Source: an uncultured Nocardiopsis sp. (lineage in GTDB: Bacteria > Actinomycetota > Actinomycetes > Streptosporangiales > Streptosporangiaceae). Taken from it: a stretch of DNA of 10,974 bases. Of this stretch, positions 1-6,835 are shown one piece after another. Every line of letters begins with the position of its first letter. Position 1 is the first letter of the stretch. The translations under genes were made by a program, and so were the position numbers. Location: assembly GCA_937957845.1 (NCBI GenBank), contig CALGOD010000430.1, positions 1-10,974 of the forward strand, in the 5' to 3' direction. The notes beneath the pieces are model-generated. The model did not search any database, was not told the DNA's origin, and saw only the letters and a list, made by a program, of their open reading frames with translations.

Positions 1-1359
<1,359 letters not shown>

Positions 1360-2067
1360 TTAACTCACCAGTCCAAAGGTGACCGCCAGAGGCGGAAGCA
1401 GGAAACCGACGGTCACGATCAGCGCGATGGCCAGGGCGATCGCGTTGAGCGTGCCCTGTCGCCGCGACATGTTGGCACCGAGCGTGGCCAGACCGCTCCA
1501 GATGCCGTGCCGCAGGTGCAGGCCCACCATGATCACGGACAGCACGTAGAACAGCGTCACGTACCAGAACTCGGGCTGGAACCCCCTGACGAGCCGTTCG
1601 TAGGGGCTGTCCGAAGCGCCGCCGGGTGCGATGTCGTTCGTGGTCAGGTGCAGGACGTGGAAGATCACGAAGAACAGGATGATCAGCCCGCCGTAGCGCA
1701 TGGTGTAGGAGGAGTAGCTACGGACCACTCGCTTCTTCACCTTGTAGCGCTGGTCGCTCGGGCGCGCCCTGCGGGCACGGGCCCACAACGTCACCGCCGC
1801 GTAGATGTGGATCAGGACGCTCGCCAGGAGGACGACGCGGAAGATCCACAGGAATCCGTTCTCGGGCAGCAACGGGTAGCCCAGCTCACGGAGACCGTGG
1901 GCATAACCGTCGAATGCCTCCTGGCCCGAGAAGACCTTGAGGTTGCCGTACATGTGCGCGATCAGATACAGCACGAGAATCGCCCCGGTGACCGCCATCG
2001 CTGCTTTGAGCGCCACCGTGGACCCGTAAGCCGTAGACCGCTTCTTAGTCAGGGTACTGTTCGCCAC
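1360..2067 (-). CDS. sdhC: Succinate dehydrogenase cytochrome b subunit, type B (235 aa)
   Basis: Membrane anchor of complex II that carries haem and passes electrons to menaquinone. The 235-residue protein has five hydrophobic stretches (about 22-38, 74-95, 124-141, 166-186 and 207-229), as in the single-subunit, di-haem cytochrome b558 type. Candidate haem-ligand histidines lie in or beside the helices: H38 in IAHMYGN, H87 in LIHIYA, H137 and H140 in FHVLHLT, and H184/H187 in HLRHGIW. Which of these bind haem is inferred from the family. The start is a GTG at 2067-2065, supported by AAGGTGA at 2081-2075 with six bases between; the ATG codons inside the gene are too late. It opens an operon with sdhA, whose TTG start directly abuts this gene's TAA. 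The divergent LysR gene and its operator lie immediately upstream, suggesting regulation by that protein. Confidence 0.95.
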   Translation of the reverse strand: MANSTLTKKRSTAYGSTVALKAAMAVTGAILVLYLIAHMYGNLKVFSGQEAFDGYAHGLRELGYPLLPENGFLWIFRVVLLASVLIHIYAAVTLWARARRARPSDQRYKVKKRVVRSYSSYTMRYGGLIILFFVIFHVLHLTTNDIAPGGASDSPYERLVRGFQPEFWYVTLFYVLSVIMVGLHLRHGIWSGLATLGANMSRRQGTLNAIALAIALIVTVGFLLPPLAVTFGLVS

Positions 2068-2084
2068 AGCTTGTCACCTTAGGT

Positions 2085-2106
2085 TTGGACCGAGCCTGAG
2101 GTCCAA
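2085..2106. promoter_or_regulatory. Perfect inverted repeat in the sdhC leader region
   Basis: TTGGACC (2085-2091) and GGTCCAA (2100-2106) form a perfect 7-bp inverted repeat around an 8-base spacer. It lies four bases upstream of the sdhC ribosome-binding site. It could be a protein-binding site, or, if the sdhC transcript begins at the upstream -10 element, a leader hairpin next to the Shine-Dalgarno sequence. The repeat is seen directly; its role is not known. Confidence 0.5.
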
Positions 2107-2108
2107 GT

Positions 2109-2118
2109 CATCGCGATG
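2109..2118. repeat. 10-bp perfect palindrome CATCGCGATG
   Basis: Self-complementary decamer between the TTGGACC repeat and the LysR box in the sdhC/lysR divergent region. Short palindromes of this kind arise by chance in GC-rich DNA. It is listed because it sits in an 80-bp control region between two other dyads, where an accessory or activation half-site for the LysR protein could lie. Confidence 0.3.
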
Positions 2119-2125
2119 CTTGTGT

Positions 2126-2144
2126 CCATAGCCATAGGCTATGG
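2126..2144. promoter_or_regulatory. LysR-type operator (ATAG-N7-CTAT) overlapping both divergent -10 elements
   Basis: CCATAGCC and GGCTATGG form a perfect 8-bp inverted repeat around ATA. Within it, ATAG-N7-CTAT at 2128-2142 contains the T-N11-A pattern typical of LysR-family sites. The plus strand reads TAGGCT at 2135-2140, a TANNNT -10 hexamer seven bases before the lysR ATG. The minus strand reads TAGCCT across the same centre, a possible -10 for sdhC. A bound regulator would therefore cover both candidate promoters. The dyad is seen directly; autoregulation and control of sdhCA are inferred from the usual layout of this family. Confidence 0.65.
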
Positions 2145-2147
2145 AGC

Positions 2148-3098
2148 ATGCAGTTCCAGCAGCTGTCCTACTTCGTGGCGGTGGCCCGCACACGCCATTT
2201 CACCCGTGCAGCCGAGCTTTCCAACGTCGCCCAGCCGAGTCTGAGCAAGCAGATCCGCAGTCTCGAACGAGAGCTGGGTGCGCCGTTATTCACTCGTGCC
2301 CGGGGAAATATCACACTCACTCCCGCTGGTGAGGCACTGCTTCCGTTGGCCCAGCGCATGCTCGCCGACCTGGAGACGGCCAAACGCGAGGTCGCGGAAC
2401 TGGCCGGGGTGCGCCGTGGCCGGGTGCGTCTGGGCGCGACCCCGTCGTTGTGCGCCGGTCTGTTGGCCGACGTGCTCGCCGACTTCCATACCCGCTACCC
2501 CGGTATCGAACTCCAGGTACAGGAGAGCGGCTCCCGTGATCTCATCCGCGACCTGGGGCGGGGCGAGCTGGACCTGGCCCTGATCATCCTGCCGTTGCAC
2601 AGCAGCGACCCGGACTTCTCCACCACCCCCATCCTCCGGGAGAACCTGGTGGTGGCGAGCCCGATGTCGGGCCCCGCGCCCAACGCCCGCGCGTCCATCC
2701 GTATCACCGAACTCAAGGACCGCCCGTTGGTGATGTTCCGGCGCGGATACGACGTACGGGAGGCGACGCTGCGCGCGTGCCGGGCGGCGGGGTTCGAACC
2801 GCGTCTGGCGGTGGAGGGGGGCGAGATGGACGCCGTCCTGCGGTTCGTGGAAGCGGGTCTGGGGCTCGCGGTGGTACCGAGCATGGTGCTCAAGAACCGG
2901 CCGGGCCTGCGCGGCACCCCGCTGGCCCGCCCCCGTCTGCTGCGGACGGTGGCGTTGGCACGGCGCAAGGACGTGGAGCCCTCGCACTCGGCGGACGCCT
3001 TCCGTCGCCACCTCGGCCAGTACCTGTTGGACATGTCCCCACAGGAGCTCGGTCCCGACCTGGAGGTGCTCATCTCCTCCTCGGACGACTTCGGCTGA
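2148..3098 (+). CDS. LysR-family transcriptional regulator, divergent from sdhCA (316 aa)
   Basis: DNA-binding regulator with the standard LysR architecture. An N-terminal winged helix-turn-helix (residues about 1-60) contains FTRAAELSNVAQPSLSKQIRSLE and LFTRARGNITLTPAGE. A linker helix (about 62-90) follows. The C-terminal effector-binding domain (about 92-300) opens with GRVRLGATPSLCAGLLADVLADF and contains AVLRFVEAGLGLAVVPSMV. Length is normal for the family. The ATG is fixed by the canonical LysR N-terminus MQFQQLSYFVAVA; no upstream in-frame start exists. GGAG lies only one base before the ATG, too close to serve as a Shine-Dalgarno site, so a leaderless transcript is likely. Its position opposite sdhC suggests that it controls succinate dehydrogenase and itself, perhaps sensing a TCA-cycle acid; the ligand cannot be told from sequence. 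Confidence 0.92.
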   Translation: MQFQQLSYFVAVARTRHFTRAAELSNVAQPSLSKQIRSLERELGAPLFTRARGNITLTPAGEALLPLAQRMLADLETAKREVAELAGVRRGRVRLGATPSLCAGLLADVLADFHTRYPGIELQVQESGSRDLIRDLGRGELDLALIILPLHSSDPDFSTTPILRENLVVASPMSGPAPNARASIRITELKDRPLVMFRRGYDVREATLRACRAAGFEPRLAVEGGEMDAVLRFVEAGLGLAVVPSMVLKNRPGLRGTPLARPRLLRTVALARRKDVEPSHSADAFRRHLGQYLLDMSPQELGPDLEVLISSSDDFG

Positions 3099-3180
3099 CC
3101 CGGCGCCCCGCGCCAGGGGCCGCGCCGGGAACGTACCGGTCCCGCGGAGGGGGTCCGCTCCGGCGGGTGGAACGCCCGCC
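3099..3180. terminator. Paired GC-rich hairpins between convergent genes
   Basis: Two stem-loops fill the gap between the lysR stop and the convergent hydrolase stop. The first pairs CCCGGCGC (3099-3106) with GCGCCGGG (3122-3129), and its loop can fold further (CCC with GGG). The second runs from 3162 to 3180, pairing GGCGGG with CCCGCC, extended by a G-U and a G-C pair around a GAA loop. Neither has a U-tract, which is common for actinobacterial terminators. Position between converging genes supports a bidirectional terminator. Confidence 0.6.
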
Positions 3181-3187
3181 CGCTCCC

Positions 3188-3823
3188 TCAGAAACCGCGC
3201 GCCGCCCATGCGTCGAGACGTTCGGCGGCCTCGGCGATGGTGGTGGACTCACCGTGGCCCGGGTGGACGACCGTGTTCCGTGGCAGACCCACGAGATGGT
3301 CGCGGATCGAGGCGATGATGGTGGCGAAGTCGGAGAACGGCTGCCCCGTGGCACCGGGACCACCCGGGAAGAGAGTGTCCCCGGTGAAGACCGTCCCCAG
3401 CACGGGCGCGTACAGACACACCCCGCCGGGTGTGTGCCCCGGTGTGTGGAGGACCTCCAGCTCCACACCGCCGATCATCAGCACCTCGCCGTGCAGCAGT
3501 GGGGCGTCGGGCTCCCTGTGGGGGTGGACGCGGCGCCACAGCTCGACGTCCTCGGGGTGCAGCAGGACCGGACAGTCGGTGAGATCCGCCAGGGCGACGG
3601 CCGCGTTGATGTGGTCACTGTGACCGTGGGTGGACACGATCGCCATCAGCTCGCGATCACCCAGGCCCCGGGCGATGGCCTCGTGGTCGTGCGCGGCGTC
3701 GATGACGATCGCGCTGTCCTCGTCTCCGACGACCCACACGTTGTTCTGGACGCGGACCTCGCCGCCCTCCAGGCTGACGACACCCGAGGTACGAAGGCGG
3801 TGGACCATGGAGGGAGCGCTCAC
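3188..3823 (-). CDS. Metallo-beta-lactamase-fold hydrolase, glyoxalase II-like (211 aa)
   Basis: Predicted soluble zinc hydrolase of the metallo-beta-lactamase superfamily. The metal-binding set is complete: THGHSDH (H66, H68, D70, H71), H130 in HTPGH, D149 in FTGDTLF and H190 in HPGHGE. The overall plan (NNVWVVGDEDSAIVIDA strand start, HTPGHTPGG, TVVHPGHGESTT) is that of hydroxyacylglutathione-hydrolase-like proteins, but the substrate cannot be named; many actinobacterial members act on thioesters or remain uncharacterised. The start is taken as the GTG at 3823-3821, with GAGAGGT nine bases upstream. A longer reading from the GTG at 3892 is open, but it would run through the apparent promoter and adds an Arg-rich stretch with no family resemblance. 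An ATG five codons inside (3808) lacks a ribosome-binding site. Transcribed separately from the cyclase gene upstream. Confidence 0.88.
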   Translation of the reverse strand: MSAPSMVHRLRTSGVVSLEGGEVRVQNNVWVVGDEDSAIVIDAAHDHEAIARGLGDRELMAIVSTHGHSDHINAAVALADLTDCPVLLHPEDVELWRRVHPHREPDAPLLHGEVLMIGGVELEVLHTPGHTPGGVCLYAPVLGTVFTGDTLFPGGPGATGQPFSDFATIIASIRDHLVGLPRNTVVHPGHGESTTIAEAAERLDAWAARGF

Positions 3824-3865
3824 AGACTTTCGACCTCTCGCGGGCTTGCCGGTGCGTCGTCTTCG

Positions 3866-3893
3866 AGAGTATCCGTCCCGTCCCCCCGTCACA
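3866..3893 (-). promoter_or_regulatory. Candidate promoter of the metallo-hydrolase gene
   Basis: On the minus strand TGTGAC (3893-3888) and TACTCT (3871-3866) are separated by 16 bases. They resemble a weak -35 and a good actinobacterial TANNNT -10. Transcription would start near 3859, about 35 bases before the GTG at 3823 and its GAGAGGT site. This supports that start over the longer reading frame. Confidence 0.45.
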
Positions 3894-3911
3894 CGGTCGA
3901 TCGGTCCGGGT

Positions 3912-4901
3912 TCAGCCCGAGGGCTCGAAGTTGCGGCGCAGGGCGTAGGGCTGGATGAGCCCGAGCCCGTGCGCGTGGCGGGCCCGCACCTTGACCACCT
4001 GCAGCCCTTCCTGGTCGGCCAGGCTCTCGGCGAGGTTCTCGTCGATCAGGACCGTACCCGGGCGGGCGAAGGAAGTCAGGCGGCTGGAGCGGTTTACGGT
4101 CGTGCCGAACACGTCGCCGTGCAGGGTCAGAACCGGTCCGGAGGCCAGTCCCACCCGAACGTCGGGCACCTCCACATGGGTCTCGACTCCTGAGGCCAGA
4201 CGCAGCGCGATGTCGGCGGCCTCGGTCGGGGAGTCGGCCACGTAGAGGATCTCGTCCCCGAGCGTCTTGACGACGCGTCCGCCCCCGGAGGCGACGATGT
4301 CGGCGGCGGTGGCCTCGAAGCCCTCGACCACACCGGCCAGCTCGACCTCGTCGAGTTCGCGGCTCAACGTGGTGAAGGAGACCAGGTCGGCGAACCCGAC
4401 GATCAACGGATAGTAGTTGGGGACGGTGTCCTGGCCGTTGGACATCACCGTCAGGGTGCGCGCCGCGGAGGCGGAGAGCTGGCGGCGCCAGATGTGCAAC
4501 AGGAGCCGTTCCACGTCCGGCAGCAGCTCCTTGACCCGGTTCATCAGCGGGTTGACCGCGTCCTCACCGCCCTCCTGGAAGATGAGCGTGCTCAGGATGC
4601 TGGTCTGCCAGTCGGCCAGGCGCGCCATGGTCTGGCCCATCGCCCTGGCGAACCGGACCACGCCGTCCTCGTCCAGGACACCTTCCCGCAGGAGGCTGTT
4701 GACGATGCGCAGCGACTCCACGTCGCTCTCGGCGAAGGTGACCGTGTCATCGCCCTGGTTGGGGAAGCCGAGTGCACGCCAGATGCGTCCAGCCAGCTCC
4801 GCGTCGGTGCCGGCGAGTTCGATCGCCTGCTCCCTGGTGTAGATCGCTTCACCGCCGAGGAGGGCGGATTCGATCGTTTTCGGGTCAGGACGCGACGGCA
4901 T
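3912..4901 (-). CDS. cya: Class III adenylate cyclase with Rv1264-like N-terminal regulatory domain (329 aa)
   Basis: Converts ATP to cyclic AMP in the cytoplasm. The C-terminal catalytic domain (about 163-325) has every residue needed. Metal-binding aspartates are D172 in GFADLVSFT and D216 in KTLGDEIL. Adenine-specifying residues are K212 and D263 (HGDVFG). The transition-state pair is N270 and R274 in TVNRSSRL. The Lys/Asp pair argues for ATP rather than GTP. The N-terminal half (about 10-150; YTREQAIELAGTDAELAGRIWRALGF, then AMGQTMARLADWQ) resembles the all-helical domain that in mycobacterial Rv1264 inhibits the enzyme in a pH-dependent way; pH control here is inference. No membrane segment is present. 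The ATG at 4901 is preceded by AAAGAGA four bases away. The gene follows the PH-domain gene after a strong hairpin, and so is probably transcribed from its own promoter. Confidence 0.93.
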   Translation of the reverse strand: MPSRPDPKTIESALLGGEAIYTREQAIELAGTDAELAGRIWRALGFPNQGDDTVTFAESDVESLRIVNSLLREGVLDEDGVVRFARAMGQTMARLADWQTSILSTLIFQEGGEDAVNPLMNRVKELLPDVERLLLHIWRRQLSASAARTLTVMSNGQDTVPNYYPLIVGFADLVSFTTLSRELDEVELAGVVEGFEATAADIVASGGGRVVKTLGDEILYVADSPTEAADIALRLASGVETHVEVPDVRVGLASGPVLTLHGDVFGTTVNRSSRLTSFARPGTVLIDENLAESLADQEGLQVVKVRARHAHGLGLIQPYALRRNFEPSG

Positions 4902-4921
4902 AGTTCTCTTTCACGGGGCCA

Positions 4922-4939
4922 TCCCCGCCGCGGCGGGGA
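4922..4939. promoter_or_regulatory. 18-bp perfect palindrome just upstream of cya
   Basis: TCCCCGCCGCGGCGGGGA reads the same on both strands. It ends 20 bases before the cya ATG and lies downstream of the separate PH-gene hairpin. It could be an operator, or in RNA a 7-bp stem with a 4-base loop in the cya leader. The palindrome is certain; the function is not. Confidence 0.5.
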
Positions 4940-4991
4940 GCAGTCACTTCGTCACCGGCCTGTGGCGCGGGTTCCCTTCCAGCTTACGCCC

Positions 4992-5036
4992 GTGATCGCC
5001 TCCGGGCGGGTCGCCCGCCGCAGAGGACGGGATCAC
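4992..5036 (-). terminator. Composite hairpin overlapping the PH-gene stop codon
   Basis: Three nested stems line up: GTGATC with GATCAC (4992-4997, 5031-5036), CCTC with GAGG (4999-5002, 5023-5026), and GGCGGG with CCCGCC (5005-5010, 5014-5019) around a TCG loop. The outer arm includes the TGA stop of the PH-domain gene at 5035-5033. There is no U-tract. It probably ends transcription from the birA/PH side before cya. Confidence 0.55.
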
Positions 5037-5566
5037 CCCTGGGGCCCGGTCGGATACTCCGGTCTCTGCGCCGGGTTGACCGGGCGGTAGAGCTCGGCCT
5101 GGAGCCGCTGGGGGCGGGGCACCCGCTTCAGGACCATCCCCTCCTGTTCGGACGCCGACTGGATGGACAGGGTCCCGTACCCCATGAGGCGTTCCCAGAG
5201 GCCGATGGTGAAGGCGACGTCGTTGACCCGGGTCAGCGGCATGTCGCGGCCCTGGCGGGAGATGATGCCGTCACGCATCATCAACCTTCGGTTGGTGAGG
5301 ATGTAGACGGTCGTGGACCACTTGAGCATGGGCACGAACCAGAGGACGAGCGCGGCGACCACACCGACGGCCACCACGATCCCGGCCACGATGAGACTCC
5401 AGTCCCGCTCCCAGGGCACGAACCACAGAGCGGCGCCCACGGCCGCCCCGATGAGGGCGAGCGCCACGAACTCGCCCGCCAGGACGGTCCAGTGCTGACG
5501 CGCGACGTGGACGAGTTCCTCGTCGTCGGAGAGGTAGCGGTCCGCGATAGCCATACCGGTGATCAT
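5033..5566 (-). CDS. Membrane protein with bacterial PH domain (bPH2/DUF304-like, 177 aa)
   Basis: The protein has a short N-terminal acidic stretch (RYLSDDEELVHVARQHW), two transmembrane helices (about 28-50 and 57-79), and then a cytoplasmic bPH2-type domain (about 84-160) with the family hallmark TTVYILTNRRLMMRDGIISRQGRDMPLTRVNDV followed by RLMGYGTLSIQSAS. The Pro-rich tail looks disordered. Members of this family occur widely in actinobacterial membranes, but their molecular role is mostly unknown, so none is assigned. Two starts are possible: ATG at 5566 (MITGMAIADRYL) or ATG at 5554 (MAIADRYL). Neither has a clear Shine-Dalgarno site, and the shorter form resembles the family better. 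It lies 67 bases after birA on the same strand, so co-transcription with birA is likely. Confidence 0.85.
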   Translation of the reverse strand: MITGMAIADRYLSDDEELVHVARQHWTVLAGEFVALALIGAAVGAALWFVPWERDWSLIVAGIVVAVGVVAALVLWFVPMLKWSTTVYILTNRRLMMRDGIISRQGRDMPLTRVNDVAFTIGLWERLMGYGTLSIQSASEQEGMVLKRVPRPQRLQAELYRPVNPAQRPEYPTGPQG

Positions 5567-5633
5567 GGCACAGGGCGGGCGCGTGCGGGAGTGGTCGTGC
5601 GTCCGCTTGTGGACAGCCGGTCCGGACGGCCGG

Positions 5634-6494
5634 TCAGCCGCCCGGACGCACGTGCACCACGTCGCCCGCGCTCAGTGCCTGCCTTCCGGCCGGCCCCTCC
5701 ACCACCAGCCTCGCCTCGGCGTCGACCTGGGTCGCGGTTCCCTCCAGGACCTGCCCTCCGGGAAGGTGCACCCGTACACGCCTGCCGATGGTGACGCACA
5801 TGTCCCGGTAGACGGGGGCCAGGCCACTGGCCTCGGCGTCACCGCCGGCGGCGGCCCACACCGTGTACAGCTCCTCGAACTCACCCAGGATCGCGGCGAG
5901 CAGGGCGCCTCGGTCCAGGTCGGCGGAGCCCTCGCCGCGCAGGGAGACCGCGGTGTCCACGGGCAGTTCCGCCCGGTCCTGGGAGACGTTGACCCCGATG
6001 CCCACGACGACTCCGGGCGTCTCGGAGGAGAACTCGGCCTCGGCCAGGATGCCCGCGAGCTTGCCGTCCACGGTTCCGGGCTCGGAGCGCAGTCCGGCGG
6101 GAACGATGACGTCGTTGGGCCATTTCAGAGCGACCTTGACCCCGCCCACCCGACGCACCGCACCGACCGCCGCCACCCCCATGAGCGCGGGAAGCCAGCC
6201 CCACCGCTCGGCGGCCGCCCGGGGCCGGAGCAGGAGCGAGAAGGTGAGGGCCGCGCGCGCCGGGGTGGAGAAGTCGCGCCCGAGCCGACCGCGCCCGGCG
6301 GTCTGGTGCTCGGTGACCAGCACACTCCCGTGCTCGGCGCCCTTACGGGCGCGCTCGGCCAACTCGGTGTTGGTGGACCCTGTCTCGGGCAGCACCTCGA
6401 TCCGGTGCCACATGCCGCCCCGCCGGACGAGAACGGCGTCGAGTGACGCGACGTCGAGCGGGGGGCGGGGAAAGGGATCGGATGCGCTGGTCAT
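5634..6494 (-). CDS. birA: Biotin--[biotin carboxyl carrier protein] ligase, HTH-less group I (286 aa)
   Basis: Activates biotin with ATP and attaches it to the lysine of biotin-dependent carboxylases, here plausibly the alpha subunit that partners the carboxylase beta subunit encoded at 9748. Catalytic-domain motifs are complete: GSTNTEL (39-45), TEHQTAGRGRLGR (61-73, the biotinyl-AMP loop), KWPNDV (124-129), GKLAGIL (144-150, with K145 at the catalytic lysine position) and GIGVNV (165-170). A small C-terminal SH3-like domain (about 235-284; IGRRVRVHLPGG, ALSAGDVVHVRPG) follows. There is no N-terminal helix-turn-helix, so it should not double as a biotin repressor, unlike E. coli BirA. The ATG at 6494 has GGGGA only one base away, too close for normal ribosome binding; a TGTAAT hexamer six bases upstream suggests a leaderless transcript. 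Confidence 0.94.
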   Translation of the reverse strand: MTSASDPFPRPPLDVASLDAVLVRRGGMWHRIEVLPETGSTNTELAERARKGAEHGSVLVTEHQTAGRGRLGRDFSTPARAALTFSLLLRPRAAAERWGWLPALMGVAAVGAVRRVGGVKVALKWPNDVIVPAGLRSEPGTVDGKLAGILAEAEFSSETPGVVVGIGVNVSQDRAELPVDTAVSLRGEGSADLDRGALLAAILGEFEELYTVWAAAGGDAEASGLAPVYRDMCVTIGRRVRVHLPGGQVLEGTATQVDAEARLVVEGPAGRQALSAGDVVHVRPGG

Positions 6495-6500
6495 GTCCCC

Positions 6501-6506
6501 ATTACA
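6501..6506 (-). promoter_or_regulatory. Candidate -10 element for leaderless birA transcript
   Basis: The minus strand reads TGTAAT, one mismatch from TATAAT, with six bases to the birA ATG. This spacing would place the transcription start at or next to the start codon. No matching -35 hexamer is evident. Confidence 0.4.
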
Positions 6507-6753
6507 TCAGCGCCATGACCCCGACCGGGAACCCGTGCGTCGAACGGAACCGCCATCGGCCCCCCGACCGGCGCGTCGGTGATCGTGCGCCTCCGGGCCC
6601 GCGCACGGGAAGGCGGCGGGATCATCCGCTCCACGTCCCCGACCTGCCCGTGCGGTCCCACCGGCCGGGGCGCCCGACTCGCGCGCCGCGTGCGTGACGC
6701 CCTCGACCACGTCGAGCGGGGCGAAGAACCGCTCACGCTTGTGTGCGAACGAC

Positions 6754-6798
6754 ACGGTGGTCGCTACCTCCCGAGTTTCGGGGTGTCGCGACCACCGT
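6754..6798 (-). terminator. Large stem-loop downstream of ppc
   Basis: ACGGTGGTCGC (6754-6764) and GCGACCACCGT (6788-6798) form a perfect 11-bp inverted repeat. Inside the 23-base loop, CCCGA (6770-6774) pairs with TCGGG (6778-6782). The structure begins 37 bases after the ppc stop codon. No T-rich tract follows on either strand. The most likely role is transcription termination or 3'-end protection of ppc mRNA. Confidence 0.6.
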
Positions 6799-6835
6799 TG
6801 GAGCGCGCCGCACCGAGCACGGGGCGCCGCCGGGC

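Larger units (their letters stand above)
6495..6835. other. 341-bp gap between ppc and birA without a convincing gene
   Basis: Apart from the stem-loop at 6754-6798 and the birA -10 element, nothing here is recognisable. Three short open frames compete. Minus 6755-6507 (82 codons) has GGGAGGT ahead of a GTG. Minus 6736-6491 (81 codons) overlaps the birA ATG as ATGA. A plus frame from 6579 runs on into ppc. Codon bias is good only in the first third of the first frame and in the middle of the second, and both become Arg/Gly/Pro-rich elsewhere. The GGGAGGT and GTG also lie inside the stem-loop. These are most likely chance frames; a decayed small gene on the minus strand is possible. Confidence 0.5.

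Noticed and set aside
3824..3892. Longer N-terminus for the metallo-hydrolase from the GTG at 3892
   Set aside because: The extra 23 residues are Arg/Gly-rich without family resemblance. They cover a plausible -35/-10 pair, and a better ribosome-binding site precedes the GTG at 3823.
3888..3893. TGTGAC as a half-site for a cAMP receptor protein near cya
   Set aside because: Only one half is present; no TCACA partner lies at the required spacing. It is better read as a -35-like element.
2777..3958. 393-codon plus-strand frame over the end of lysR and the metallo-hydrolase
   Set aside because: It overlaps a same-strand gene in another frame and is antisense to the hydrolase; composition is Gly/Arg/Pro-rich without domains.
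5610..5636. GC-rich repeat around GTCCGGAC between birA and the PH gene
   Set aside because: Arms are short and imperfect; CCGG-type repeats are expected by chance in this composition, and the two genes are probably co-transcribed.
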